From: Lentisphaeria bacterium UBA1776
GTDB lineage: Bacteria; Verrucomicrobiota; Lentisphaeria; Victivallales; Victivallaceae
Assembly (NCBI GenBank): GCA_002314605.1
Contig: DCGO01000007.1
Location: 1-22,653 of the forward strand
Direction of reading: 5' to 3'
Length of the DNA stretch: 22,653 nucleotides
Shown here: piece by piece, positions 7,721 through 14,715 of the stretch
Position numbering within the stretch: position 1 is the first letter of the stretch
Layout: each line of letters starts with the position of its first letter
Notes under the pieces: generated by a model
What the model was told of the DNA's origin: nothing
Databases searched by the model: none
What the model saw: the letters and a program-made list of their open reading frames with translations, nothing else
Made by a program: the position numbers and the translations under genes

Positions 7721-8491
7721 TCACAGCGCCAGCAGAAGTCCCAGCAGAAGCCAGAACTGTTCCGCTCCGGCGGAGATGAGAGCAATGCGGTCGTTGACGG
7801 CATCGGGATCCCCGGCGAGGAGGTCGCGACCTTTCCGGCAGGCGAAGTAATAGAGCGCCCCTGCCGCCAGCGTTCCGGTCGGGAACTGCAGAAAGAAGCA
7901 GACGCCTGACAGGATCAGCATGCCCAGCAGCGCCCGGTGCCCCTGTTCTCCGCCGGGGAAGATCGGTTGTTTTTCCGGTCCGGCAGACTCCAATGCCAGC
8001 ATCCCCTGCAGGGAAAATCCGCAGATCCAGATCACGATGAGCCACGACCCGGCACCGGACCTCCCCAGCGCGAACAAAATCAGAAAACGCGCCGCAAGAC
8101 CGATCCAGTAGATGGGTGCCGCCGGCTGAATGGTGATGCCGTCAGGCGATGAGGATGCGTTCTCCAGCGCCTCCTGCCACGCGGTCCCGCGGAAACATTC
8201 CCCGAGGCAGGTGGCGAGCAGCCGGCTCCCCCTCCCCGAGTCCCGCAACTCCCAAAGCACGGTCCCGGCAAGCGCGAAGATTACCGCTCCGGCAACGGGA
8301 TTGAAGAAAAATCCGCACAAGTCCCCGGCGATCAGCACCGCCCCTCCGAACACCACTCCGAGCAGGGGGAAGCACGCCGCGGCCCACCGGGGGGGACGGG
8401 CGGAGAGAGAACTCCGGCTCAGCGGCAGATCGACGACGGTCTCCCAGGCCGCGAAAAAACCGGCGAGAAAAGTTTTCCGCAATTCATTCAC
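7721..8491 (-). CDS. Polytopic membrane protein, faintly CobS-like, 256 aa
   Basis: An integral membrane protein with about six hydrophobic segments (near 37-56, 62-80, 126-143, 148-166, 187-204 and 240-256). FPLLGVVFGG (41-50) and the C-terminal G-D...E...LLxxL pattern (from GDPDA at 227 to the end) recall CobS, adenosylcobinamide-GDP ribazoletransferase. The acidic metal-binding HLDGLAD stretch of true CobS is absent: VLWELRDSGRG stands there. No cobamide gene is nearby. The start is taken as GTG at 8491: GGAGGA (8501-8506) lies 9 nt upstream, and it overlaps the acyltransferase stop by 8 nt. An ATG at 8530 has no ribosome site. Its place behind two lipid acyltransferases hints at a membrane-lipid or head-group role; this is inference. 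Confidence 0.5.
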   Translation of the reverse strand: MNELRKTFLAGFFAAWETVVDLPLSRSSLSARPPRWAAACFPLLGVVFGGAVLIAGDLCGFFFNPVAGAVIFALAGTVLWELRDSGRGSRLLATCLGECFRGTAWQEALENASSSPDGITIQPAAPIYWIGLAARFLILFALGRSGAGSWLIVIWICGFSLQGMLALESAGPEKQPIFPGGEQGHRALLGMLILSGVCFFLQFPTGTLAAGALYYFACRKGRDLLAGDPDAVNDRIALISAGAEQFWLLLGLLLAL

Positions 8492-9275
8492 GATTTTTGA
8501 TCCTCCAAAATTCCCGTTCCAAAAAGTCATGGACGCGCAGTGCCAGTTCCTTGCGGCTTTCCCCCGGCAGAGGCACGATCTCGTCGAAAATCCAGACCTC
8601 CGCGATCAGCCGCTTCAGCCCGAGGATGTGCCACGCGTGAGCCATCAGCGAAATATCGCCGAACCATCCCAGCGGAACATCGCTCGCAGGAACGCTCCGG
8701 TAGAAGGTCAGGCAGGGCAGGATGTTCTTCCCCGACTCCAGCACCGCCTCGAACGCAGTGGATTTGAAGGGCAGAAGACCGTGTTCGCCATCGGTGCTGG
8801 TGCCTTCCGCATAGACCAGCATGGAAAATCCCTTCCGCATGGCCTCGGCCATGGCGGCGGAACTGGCGGCGGCCTTGGTGCGGGAAGTGCGGTCGATCCA
8901 CACCGGGAAATTCTGCGCGGTGACCCATCCCAGCAGAGGCCATTTCCGCATCTCCGCCTTGGGTGCGAACTTCAACTTGAAAAGGGAACCGTGGGCCATG
9001 ATGTCCAGATATCCCACGTGATTGCTGACGATGAGGCCGCCGGGAAAGGTGTCCGGGTCTCCGTGGCAGATCACCTGCAGACCGATGATCTTTGCCAGTC
9101 CGCTCGCCCAAGTGCGGGTCCGCTCCAAGGCGGCGAGTTCCCGCTTCTCCCGGGGCCCCCGGGAGGTCAGAAGCCCCCAGATCAGCGAGAGCAGACACCA
9201 GAGCAAAGCCCCGGCGATGCGGCAGAACTTCCGGAAGAAGCCGCTAACGGCACTGCAGATGGAAATGATGCGCAT
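8484..9275 (-). CDS. PlsC-family 1-acyl-glycerol-phosphate/lyso-ornithine-lipid acyltransferase, 263 aa
   Basis: Transfers a fatty acyl chain to the hydroxyl of a lysolipid at the cytoplasmic membrane. A hydrophobic segment spans about residues 20-37. The four acyltransferase blocks are visible: NHVGYLD (N85-D91, the catalytic HX4D), NFPVWIDR (122-129), AEGTSTDG (E157; usually EGTR, here EGTS) and LLPFKSTAF (167-175). The start at 9275 has GGAG 5 nt upstream and lies 32 nt inside the end of the OlsB-like gene, implying translational coupling. Beside an OlsB homologue it most likely acts as OlsA, acylating lyso-ornithine lipid. A general lysophosphatidate acyltransferase role is the alternative. 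Confidence 0.85.
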   Translation of the reverse strand: MRIISICSAVSGFFRKFCRIAGALLWCLLSLIWGLLTSRGPREKRELAALERTRTWASGLAKIIGLQVICHGDPDTFPGGLIVSNHVGYLDIMAHGSLFKLKFAPKAEMRKWPLLGWVTAQNFPVWIDRTSRTKAAASSAAMAEAMRKGFSMLVYAEGTSTDGEHGLLPFKSTAFEAVLESGKNILPCLTFYRSVPASDVPLGWFGDISLMAHAWHILGLKRLIAEVWIFDEIVPLPGESRKELALRVHDFLEREFWRIKNRE

Positions 9276-10020
9276 ATTTCTCCGTCATTTTTTTCAGGTC
9301 GCAACCGACCAGAAGATCAATGGAGCCGAACTCCCGGTCCCATGCCGGAGGGGAACAGATCTTTCCCCCCAGCCGCAAATATCCTTTCAACAGGGGCGGC
9401 AATTTCCGGAATTCCACGGGAGGCGCCGACGGCCCCGTTTCCTTCCGCGCTCCCTCCCCCTGCGCAGCAACAGAAGGGAGCCGAAACCCGTCCTTCGGCT
9501 CCGCCGTCAACTCCGTAGAGAGGCGATGCGCCGACCGCTCCTCCTCATGGAAGGCTGCCGCAAGCGCTGCCTCGCGCTCGCCGAAACTCGCACATCCCAA
9601 AAGGAAGTACCGATTCGTGCGGCGGCTCAACTCCGCAAGTCCGGCCCAAAGCAACGCCACCGCCGCCCCGGAGCGGAACTCCGGCGCCACGCAGGAACGC
9701 CCCACCTCCAGAAGAACGCCGCGAAGCGCCCCCAAGCCCAGAATGCGGAACTCCCGCTGGCTGTACAACTCCATTCCGGGCGGCAGTTCCTCCGGGATCC
9801 CCACCCGGTAGGTCCCGACCACGGCCCCGGAACTCCGGCTGACCACCGTCAGATGCCGGCAGAACCGGTCGTATTCGTCCCGATCCTCGAAGCCGGAGAG
9901 CGAGGAGAGCCTCCCCAATTCCTCCCGGAACACCCGATACCGCAGGCGCAGGGCCTGCTCCACCTCGTCCTCTGATTCTGCCAGCCGGACGAGATAGCGC
10001 TCATTTCTGCACAGCAACAT
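9244..10020 (-). CDS. olsB: OlsB-type acyl-ACP N-acyltransferase (ornithine-lipid synthesis), GNAT fold, 258 aa
   Basis: Predicted to transfer a 3-hydroxyacyl chain from ACP to the alpha-amino group of ornithine or another amino acid, giving lyso-ornithine lipid. The sequence follows the Acetyltransf_5/OlsB pattern throughout: LRYRVFREELG (26-36), ...EYDRFCRHLTVV (49-60), VVGTYRV (67-73), EVGRSCVAPEFR (105-116), LLWAGLAEL and LLGCASF (140-146), and PPLLKGYLRLGG with AWDREFGSIDLLV near the C-terminus. A low-complexity stretch rich in A, G, E and P (roughly 170-200) interrupts the family pattern. The gene starts 40 nt after the isomerase stop and is coupled to the PlsC gene by overlap. The amino acid cannot be told from sequence; glutamine, lysine or glycine lipids are alternatives. 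Confidence 0.82.
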   Translation of the reverse strand: MLLCRNERYLVRLAESEDEVEQALRLRYRVFREELGRLSSLSGFEDRDEYDRFCRHLTVVSRSSGAVVGTYRVGIPEELPPGMELYSQREFRILGLGALRGVLLEVGRSCVAPEFRSGAAVALLWAGLAELSRRTNRYFLLGCASFGEREAALAAAFHEEERSAHRLSTELTAEPKDGFRLPSVAAQGEGARKETGPSAPPVEFRKLPPLLKGYLRLGGKICSPPAWDREFGSIDLLVGCDLKKMTEKYAHHFHLQCR

Positions 10021-10060
10021 AACTTTTCCGCAGGAAGAAACCGTTTTTCAGGCGGCCCCT

Positions 10061-10981
10061 TCAGAATCCGAGCTTCTGGAAGGTCTCCACAATGCGCCTG
10101 ATGGACCAGCCGCCCGCCGGGACCGCCCGCTTGCCCGCCCAGTTTGGGCCGCCGGGAGGAGAGACTTCCGTCTGAAACTCCTCCATCCGAGGGCAGGAGC
10201 GGAGTTTTGCCACCACGTCCGGCCAGTCGATGGTACCGTAACCGGGAAGGTCGTGGTAGTCTCCGTAGCCATTGTTATCGTGCATGTGACAGGTGACGAT
10301 GGTGTCGCGCATCTGCTCAAGACCGTCGTTCTCGTAGATCACGCCATCGGACTCCCACCAGCAAACGGGGAAATAATCCTCGTACTTGCTCTTGTCCTTG
10401 CCCGGTTCATAACGCACGCAGTTGGCGTGCCCGGTGTCGAAGCAGGTCCCGATGAAGGGGCTGGAAAGATAGGGCTTCACCAACCTCATGACCTCCTTGG
10501 CGGAATTGGGCGGCTCGAAGGCGTTTTCCACGGCGATGATCACGCCGCACTTCTCCGCCACGGGGAGCAGTTCGTCCAGCGTCTCCCGGCAGCGGGCACG
10601 CAACGTCTCTAAGGGGACGTGATCGTAGCAGTAGTGCCCCGCGCCCACGTGGATGGTGTAGGTGCGGCACCCGAAGTCCCGGGAGATGGCGAGGCAATCC
10701 TTGTGCGCGGCAAGCATCTCGCGACGGACCTCCGGCTCGGGGACGCAAAGGTCCCGGGTCTTGCCGAGCGGGGCATGGACCCCGGCAAAACGGCATCCGA
10801 AATCCTTCAGCAATTTCTGCCAGAGCGCGACGTATTCCGGTTCCCTGCCCATCCGCTCAATCAGAACGTTGGTCAGGACGAAGGTATTCTCTCCGCAGTC
10901 CAGAAATTCCTGCAGGATCCGGGGATACGCTTCCTCCGGGAAGTGCTGCCAATCAAAGAAGTAGCTCAATTTCGACGTCAT
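10061..10981 (-). CDS. Sugar phosphate isomerase/epimerase-like TIM barrel protein, 306 aa
   Basis: A cytoplasmic xylose-isomerase-like TIM barrel (AP endonuclease 2 superfamily), likely interconverting a keto-sugar or inositol-type metabolite. Metal-site residues fit the fold: H69 (GVHAP), H111 (TIHVGAG), E152 (AVENAFE), D182 and H185 (FDTGHA), H232/H234 (CHMHDN) and E272 (QTEVSP). Full length for the family and no signal peptide. GGAGG lies 11 nt before the ATG, slightly far. It is first in the leftward transcript and divergent from an IclR regulator, which suggests sugar-induced control. Why a sugar isomerase heads an acyl-amino-acid lipid operon is unclear; a second promoter before olsB was not seen in the 40-nt gap. 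Confidence 0.82.
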   Translation of the reverse strand: MTSKLSYFFDWQHFPEEAYPRILQEFLDCGENTFVLTNVLIERMGREPEYVALWQKLLKDFGCRFAGVHAPLGKTRDLCVPEPEVRREMLAAHKDCLAISRDFGCRTYTIHVGAGHYCYDHVPLETLRARCRETLDELLPVAEKCGVIIAVENAFEPPNSAKEVMRLVKPYLSSPFIGTCFDTGHANCVRYEPGKDKSKYEDYFPVCWWESDGVIYENDGLEQMRDTIVTCHMHDNNGYGDYHDLPGYGTIDWPDVVAKLRSCPRMEEFQTEVSPPGGPNWAGKRAVPAGGWSIRRIVETFQKLGF

Positions 10982-11023
10982 ACGTTTCCAGGCCTCCGAC
11001 TTGTCTGCAACAAGACTGTGTAG

Positions 11024-11052
11024 AATTTAGCACCTTATCCCCCGTTTGTCAA
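11024..11052 (-). promoter_or_regulatory. Strong sigma-70-like promoter of the isomerase-olsB operon
   Basis: On the minus strand: perfect -35 TTGACA (11052-11047), 17-nt spacer, -10 TAAATT (11029-11024). The predicted leader contains a small stem, CTTGT/ACAAG (about 11000-11015), near the start of transcription. This is the best consensus promoter in the window. Confidence 0.7.
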
Positions 11053-11076
11053 GCGGCGGATCTCCCTTCTGCCCCA

Positions 11077-11097
11077 ACTCGCGGAAACTCTGCGGAA
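11077..11097. repeat. Tandem near-repeat, candidate IclR operator
   Basis: ACTCGCGGAA (11077-11086) is followed directly by ACTCTGCGGAA (11087-11097). The two units differ by one inserted T. They sit between the divergent promoters of the isomerase operon and iclR, where an autoregulatory IclR protein would bind. Binding is inferred. Confidence 0.35.
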
Positions 11098-11126
11098 AAC
11101 GGATCTTCTTTTTTTCGGCGGAGGAG

Positions 11127-11155
11127 TTGCAAACGCGTCAAAAGAATGCTATCTT
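11127..11155 (+). promoter_or_regulatory. Promoter of the iclR gene
   Basis: -35-like TTGCAA (11127-11132), 17-nt spacer, -10 TATCTT (11150-11155), 31 nt before the iclR ATG. TTGCAA is also the -35 of both promoters near 6,150-6,210, so it may be a house variant of this genome. Confidence 0.55.
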
Positions 11156-11186
11156 AACATGAAATTCAAAACGGAGATTACACATT

Positions 11187-11891
11187 ATGAAATCTCTCCA
11201 GAAAACATTGGATCTTTTGGAGCTGACCGTTCTGCAGAGCGGCGTTCCGCTGACGCCCAGCCGGACGGCAGAGACGCTGGGGCTGAACCTCGTGACCTGT
11301 TCCCGCATCCTCGGAGAACTCGCGGACCGGGGCTATCTGGAGCGGGTCTCCCTGCGGGAGGGCTACCGGACCGGTCCCATGATCCAGAGCCTCGCGTTGC
11401 GGGAGGACCCCTACCGGCGGCTGGCACTGGCTTCCGCGGGCCCCGTGGCGGAACTGGCGGAGTTTCTGCGGATGCCGGTGAACTGCTGCACTCTCTCCGG
11501 TTCCGGGCGGATCATGCTGGCGCTTCAGGGCGGAAGTCCGGGATTCATCCCGTGGAAGCGGTTTCTCTTCCGGGAGGACATGACCACCACGGCCACCGGC
11601 CGGCTGCTCCTGGCCTCCATGAACGACCGGCTCTGCCGGAAGTTCCTCGCCGGCCTGAAGACGGACCTCACCGTCCCCGCGCTGCGTCCCCTGCGGGAGA
11701 GCGGCAGGATCGATTTCTTCTGCGACGGCATCCGACAGATGGGCAGGTTGATCCGGGTGGCCGGATTTCCTGCAGTGGCCATCGGCTTCGGCGTGACCGG
11801 CTCCGTAGTGCCGGAGGAGGCGGCGGAACGCGCGGACCGCACCGCCGAAGCCATCGTTTCGGCATTGACTGAAAATCACCGGGCCTGTTAG
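11187..11891 (+). CDS. IclR-family transcriptional regulator, 234 aa
   Basis: A DNA-binding regulator with an N-terminal winged helix-turn-helix (about residues 5-60: LDLLELTVLQSG, TPSRTAETLGLNLVTCSRIL, GELADRGYLER) and a C-terminal ligand-binding IclR domain (GFIPWKRFLF, TATGRLLLASM, AVAIGFGVTG). It is at the short end of the family range (about 240-280). A frame-shifted start at 11159 gives no family match; ATG at 11187 has GGAG 11 nt upstream. It probably controls itself, the downstream SIS gene and the divergent isomerase operon, with a sugar acid or sugar phosphate as ligand. Confidence 0.85.
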   Translation: MKSLQKTLDLLELTVLQSGVPLTPSRTAETLGLNLVTCSRILGELADRGYLERVSLREGYRTGPMIQSLALREDPYRRLALASAGPVAELAEFLRMPVNCCTLSGSGRIMLALQGGSPGFIPWKRFLFREDMTTTATGRLLLASMNDRLCRKFLAGLKTDLTVPALRPLRESGRIDFFCDGIRQMGRLIRVAGFPAVAIGFGVTGSVVPEEAAERADRTAEAIVSALTENHRAC

Positions 11892-11900
11892 AGGCAGGCC
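11882..11900 (+). terminator. Small hairpin over the iclR stop codon, possible attenuator
   Basis: GGCCTG (11882-11887) and CAGGCC (11895-11900) form a 6-bp stem with a 7-nt loop holding the TAG stop. A T-rich stretch (CTCTTGTTTT) follows after a few bases. It could lower read-through into the SIS gene, or be chance. Confidence 0.3.
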
Positions 11901-11940
11901 TGGCTCTCTTGTTTTCCAAAACAACCGAAAGGAGTTTTTC

Positions 11941-13602
11941 ATGAGCGAAAAAAGCAAGCAGGCGGCGTTGGATTTCATCGCCAACGAGAAACAGTTTCAT
12001 CTGGGTTTTCTGCCCACGGAACAGTCCAACCCCCTGAGCCGGGATCTGGACAAACGCTTCGCCGGGTCCGTCGAGGACGGCGTCCGCTGCCTTCAGAACG
12101 TGGACCGGGTCGAAGTGCTGGCCATGGCGCAGAAGGTCTTCGCCTCCAAGCAGTTCGCCAGCCTCGTGGAAACCGGAACGAAGGTCCTGAAGGCTGGACA
12201 CAAGATCTGCTTCTCCGGATGCGGTGCCACCGGACGCCTCAGCATTCTGCTGGAGTGCATGTGGCGGCGGGCCGCGGCGGAGAACGCCGCCCTCGCCCCC
12301 TACGCGGATCAGGTCTTCAGCATCATGACAGGCGGAGATTATGCGCTCGTCCGGTCGGTGGAGTTCTTCGAGGACTATCAGACCTTCGGACGGCGGCAGG
12401 TGCAGGAACTGAACCTTTCCGCCGGCGACATGCTGGTGGCCATCACCGAGGGCGGCGAGACCAGTTCCGTGCTGGGGACCGTCTTCGAATGCCTCGACCG
12501 GGGCGTCAACAGCTTCCTCATGTTCAACAATCCGGCGGACGTCCTCGCCGCTCATCTGGAGCGTTCCCGCAAAGCCATCGAGGATCCCCGGGTCACCGTG
12601 CTGGATCTCTCCTGCGGTCCCATGGCCCTCGCCGGTTCCACTCGGATGCAGGCCACCACCAGCGAACAACTGGTCGCGGGCGGTGCACTGGAGGCCATCG
12701 CCTGCGGACTCATGGGCCAAGCGGCTCCCGACTACGCCGCGGACTTCGGCAAACTGCTCTCCAAGCTGGAGGCCGCCGCCGCGGTGATCTCCGCCTTCAT
12801 CATGCTGGAGGCGTCAATCTACCAAAAGCAGGGGTACATGACCTACTTCGCCGACGACTATCTGCTCGACATTTTCACCGACACCACGGAGCGTTCTCCG
12901 ACCTTCATGCTGCCGCCCTTCCGCAAGAGCGGAGACACCGCCTCCGCCGTGCCGTGGGCCTTTGTGAAGAACCCGCTCTATCCGGCGGCGGAAGTCTGGA
13001 AGCGCTCCATGAAGCGCCCCCTGCGCTGTCTGGAGTGGACCCCTGCAGACTACGAAGCCCTGGGCGCGCCGGACGCCGTGAAGAACAATCCTCCCGCCAT
13101 CCGGGCAGCGGAACTGCTCCGCTTCGAAATCGGCAACGAAGCCTCGTCCGAACGCCACTCCACCGGGAAGGACGCGGCTGTGCTGCTGGGCTTCGCCGAT
13201 GCGGCCAACCGCGGTGAACTGAAGGCGAAGTTCGATGCCTTCGCCGCCGCCTTTGCCGAGCGGAAGACGCTGACCTTTGACGGTCCCGGGGATTACTCCA
13301 TTTTGACCGACACCGCCGACACGCCCCTCTCCCTCATGCGCCACATGGCGGTGAAACTGGTGCTGAACACCGTTTCCACCGGCGTCATGGTGGTGCTGGG
13401 CCGGGTCTCCGGCAACTGGATGAGTTTCGTGGACTGCACCAACAAGAAACTGATCGACCGGGCCACCCGGCTGATCTCCGAACTGGGAAACATGGACTAC
13501 CAGAGCGCCTGCATCAAACTCTACGAGGCCATGGAGGAACAGGAAAAACTCACCGGCGAGAAACCTTCTCTCGTCCAGCAGGTCCTGAAATCCCTCAAGT
13601 AA
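11941..13602 (+). CDS. Large MurQ/GKRP-like SIS-domain sugar-phosphate protein, 553 aa
   Basis: A sugar-phosphate-binding protein related to N-acetylmuramate-6-phosphate etherase (MurQ) and glucokinase regulatory protein. Motifs of the first SIS domain: SGCGATGRLS (92-101), ITEGGETSS (168-176), SCGPMALAGSTRMQATT (224-240). In MurQ, of about 300 aa, the GSTR motif is followed at once by KLVLN...STG...GN.M; here KLVLNTVSTG (472-481) and GRVSGNWMSFVD (487-498) come some 230 residues later. The intervening part looks like a second, degenerate SIS-like lobe, as in two-SIS GKRP proteins. AAAGGAG lies 6 nt before the ATG. It is probably cotranscribed with iclR and linked to the isomerase. It may be an etherase, isomerase or regulator; no catalytic assignment is safe. 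Confidence 0.75.
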   Translation: MSEKSKQAALDFIANEKQFHLGFLPTEQSNPLSRDLDKRFAGSVEDGVRCLQNVDRVEVLAMAQKVFASKQFASLVETGTKVLKAGHKICFSGCGATGRLSILLECMWRRAAAENAALAPYADQVFSIMTGGDYALVRSVEFFEDYQTFGRRQVQELNLSAGDMLVAITEGGETSSVLGTVFECLDRGVNSFLMFNNPADVLAAHLERSRKAIEDPRVTVLDLSCGPMALAGSTRMQATTSEQLVAGGALEAIACGLMGQAAPDYAADFGKLLSKLEAAAAVISAFIMLEASIYQKQGYMTYFADDYLLDIFTDTTERSPTFMLPPFRKSGDTASAVPWAFVKNPLYPAAEVWKRSMKRPLRCLEWTPADYEALGAPDAVKNNPPAIRAAELLRFEIGNEASSERHSTGKDAAVLLGFADAANRGELKAKFDAFAAAFAERKTLTFDGPGDYSILTDTADTPLSLMRHMAVKLVLNTVSTGVMVVLGRVSGNWMSFVDCTNKKLIDRATRLISELGNMDYQSACIKLYEAMEEQEKLTGEKPSLVQQVLKSLK

Positions 13603-13634
13603 GGGAGTCCGGCCGCCCGACTGCGGTTATGGAA

Positions 13635-13672
13635 CGGGGATGCCGATACCATTCGGCATCCCCGCTTTTTTT
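13635..13672 (+). terminator. Strong rho-independent terminator after the SIS gene
   Basis: A perfect 12-bp stem, CGGGGATGCCGA (13635-13646) with TCGGCATCCCCG (13653-13664), 6-nt loop, then C and a run of seven T. It ends the iclR-SIS transcript and marks the border to the surface-polysaccharide region. Confidence 0.92.
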
Positions 13673-14106
13673 CGCCAATCTCTTTTGCCCCGAAGGGGCC
13701 CCGAAAATAAAGAGCGGCAGAGCAGGCAAAGAGTCAATCTCCGCTTTTTTCCCCAACTCTGTATGTCTTTCCCTGAAATTGGGGGGAATGGATTTCCATA
13801 TACGGCGCAGTGACTGGTCCATCGGTAAAAATCCGGTAGTCCGGCTGGAGTTTTTCAAAAGGATTCGGCGTGTAACAACGCCCGCCGGAAACATATCCTA
13901 AAAATGGAAAATCTTCGCATTGGACAATGGGACATCCGGGCGATCTGTAGTCGTACCACCAGACGTTGGGATGATAAAAAAGTGCTCTTCCATTCCAGTC
14001 CTTCCGGATTACGGAAGAAAACTCCCTCTCAACGTGAAATTCTTCTTTTTTGCTTTTTTTTCAATGATATTCCAACGAAGGGCGGAATCCGTCAAAGACC
14101 GGATTT
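13673..14106. other. Intergenic stretch between SIS terminator and polysaccharide operon
   Basis: Apart from the coding remnant at 13734-14060, nothing convincing was found. The short open frames here on the plus strand lack ribosome sites and family resemblance. No terminator was seen for the leftward operon ending at 14107; the T tracts at 14046-14061 are A tracts on its strand. Confidence 0.5.
13734..14060 (-). pseudogene. Startless 108-codon coding remnant, unknown family
   Basis: Stop-to-stop open frame with no start codon except a late internal ATG, so ordinary gene calls miss it. Its translation looks like genuine protein rich in aromatics and glycine, for example NGRALFYHPNVWWYDY and GYVSGGRCYTPNPFEKLQ, ending ...YRVGEKSGD before TGA at 13736-13734. 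Just upstream, in another frame (about 14027-14053), the minus strand reads AKKKNFTL. KKNFTL is the usual start of Lentisphaeria pseudopilins, before IELLVVIAIIA, but here the hydrophobic helix is missing. It may be a deleted and frame-shifted pseudopilin-like gene; the family link is tentative. Confidence 0.4.
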
Positions 14107-14715
14107 TTATTTTATCCTGCGAGCGGGCACTCCGACATAAGTCCCCGGAATCGATATCTCGCGCACGACCACTGCTCCGGCGCCGATGACAACGTCGTCA
14201 GAAATACTTACTTTATCAATCACAGTTGCGCCGGCGCCTATCATGACCCGGGCGCCGATCCTGACATATCCTGCAACGGACGCATGGATGGAAATATGTG
14301 AATGACATCCTACGCTGACATCATGCTCCACAACTGCGCGAGTATTGACGATGGCGTTTTGACCCACATGCGCCAGCGGACCGACATAGGCCCCGGCTCC
14401 GACGAACACACCGGGCTCCAGACGGGCACCTGCCGCAATTACCGCGTCCGCCGCGATCAATGCGGGGAAACGAAAACCACGTTGAGAAAACTCATCAAAC
14501 AGTTTTTTTTTCAGTACCAGATCGCCGGTACCAATATGATGAAATGCTTTTTCATACGCCGGAATCATTTCCAAATCGCGGAACACGGGACGCCCGAAGA
14601 TCTTTTCATCAGGTCTGCCGTTATCGTCCACAAAAAAGACGTCCCATTCGTGCATGACGGAAGCGGCGACACTTCTGGCGTGTCCGCCGCAACCATGAAT
14701 TATGAGCGTTTCCAT
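14107..14715 (-). CDS. NeuD/PglD/PerB-like sugar O/N-acetyltransferase, 202 aa
   Basis: Acetylates a nucleotide-linked amino sugar, or a sialic-acid-type sugar, using acetyl-CoA. The N-terminal Rossmann-like nucleotide-sugar domain starts METLIIHGCGGHARSVA (GxGGHAR motif). From about residue 88 there is a left-handed beta-helix of hexapeptide repeats (GARLEPGVFVGAGAYVG, ...VRIGARVMIGAGATV). H131 in NTRAVVEHDVSVG is the catalytic histidine of the PglD type; H140 lies on the next turn. Length is normal (about 200-220). AGGAAG precedes the ATG, which overlaps the glycosyltransferase gene by 16 nt. With the dehydratase and the perosamine synthase-like enzyme in the same operon, the best guess is GDP-perosamine N-acetyltransferase. 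It is last in the operon. Confidence 0.8.
   Translation of the reverse strand: METLIIHGCGGHARSVAASVMHEWDVFFVDDNGRPDEKIFGRPVFRDLEMIPAYEKAFHHIGTGDLVLKKKLFDEFSQRGFRFPALIAADAVIAAGARLEPGVFVGAGAYVGPLAHVGQNAIVNTRAVVEHDVSVGCHSHISIHASVAGYVRIGARVMIGAGATVIDKVSISDDVVIGAGAVVVREISIPGTYVGVPARRIK

Noticed and set aside
6267..8045. Minus-strand 592-codon open frame opposite the propeller gene
   Set aside because: Shadow frame; the plus-strand protein has a signal peptide and three calcium loops, and this frame has no recognisable domain.
8492..8530. ATG at 8530 as start of the CobS-like protein
   Set aside because: No ribosome site precedes it and it would lie deep in the acyltransferase gene; the GTG at 8491 has GGAGGA at good spacing.
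13629..14189. Small plus-strand open frames of 78-90 codons after the SIS terminator
   Set aside because: They start inside the terminator or in T-rich DNA, lack ribosome sites and lie antisense to the more protein-like remnant.
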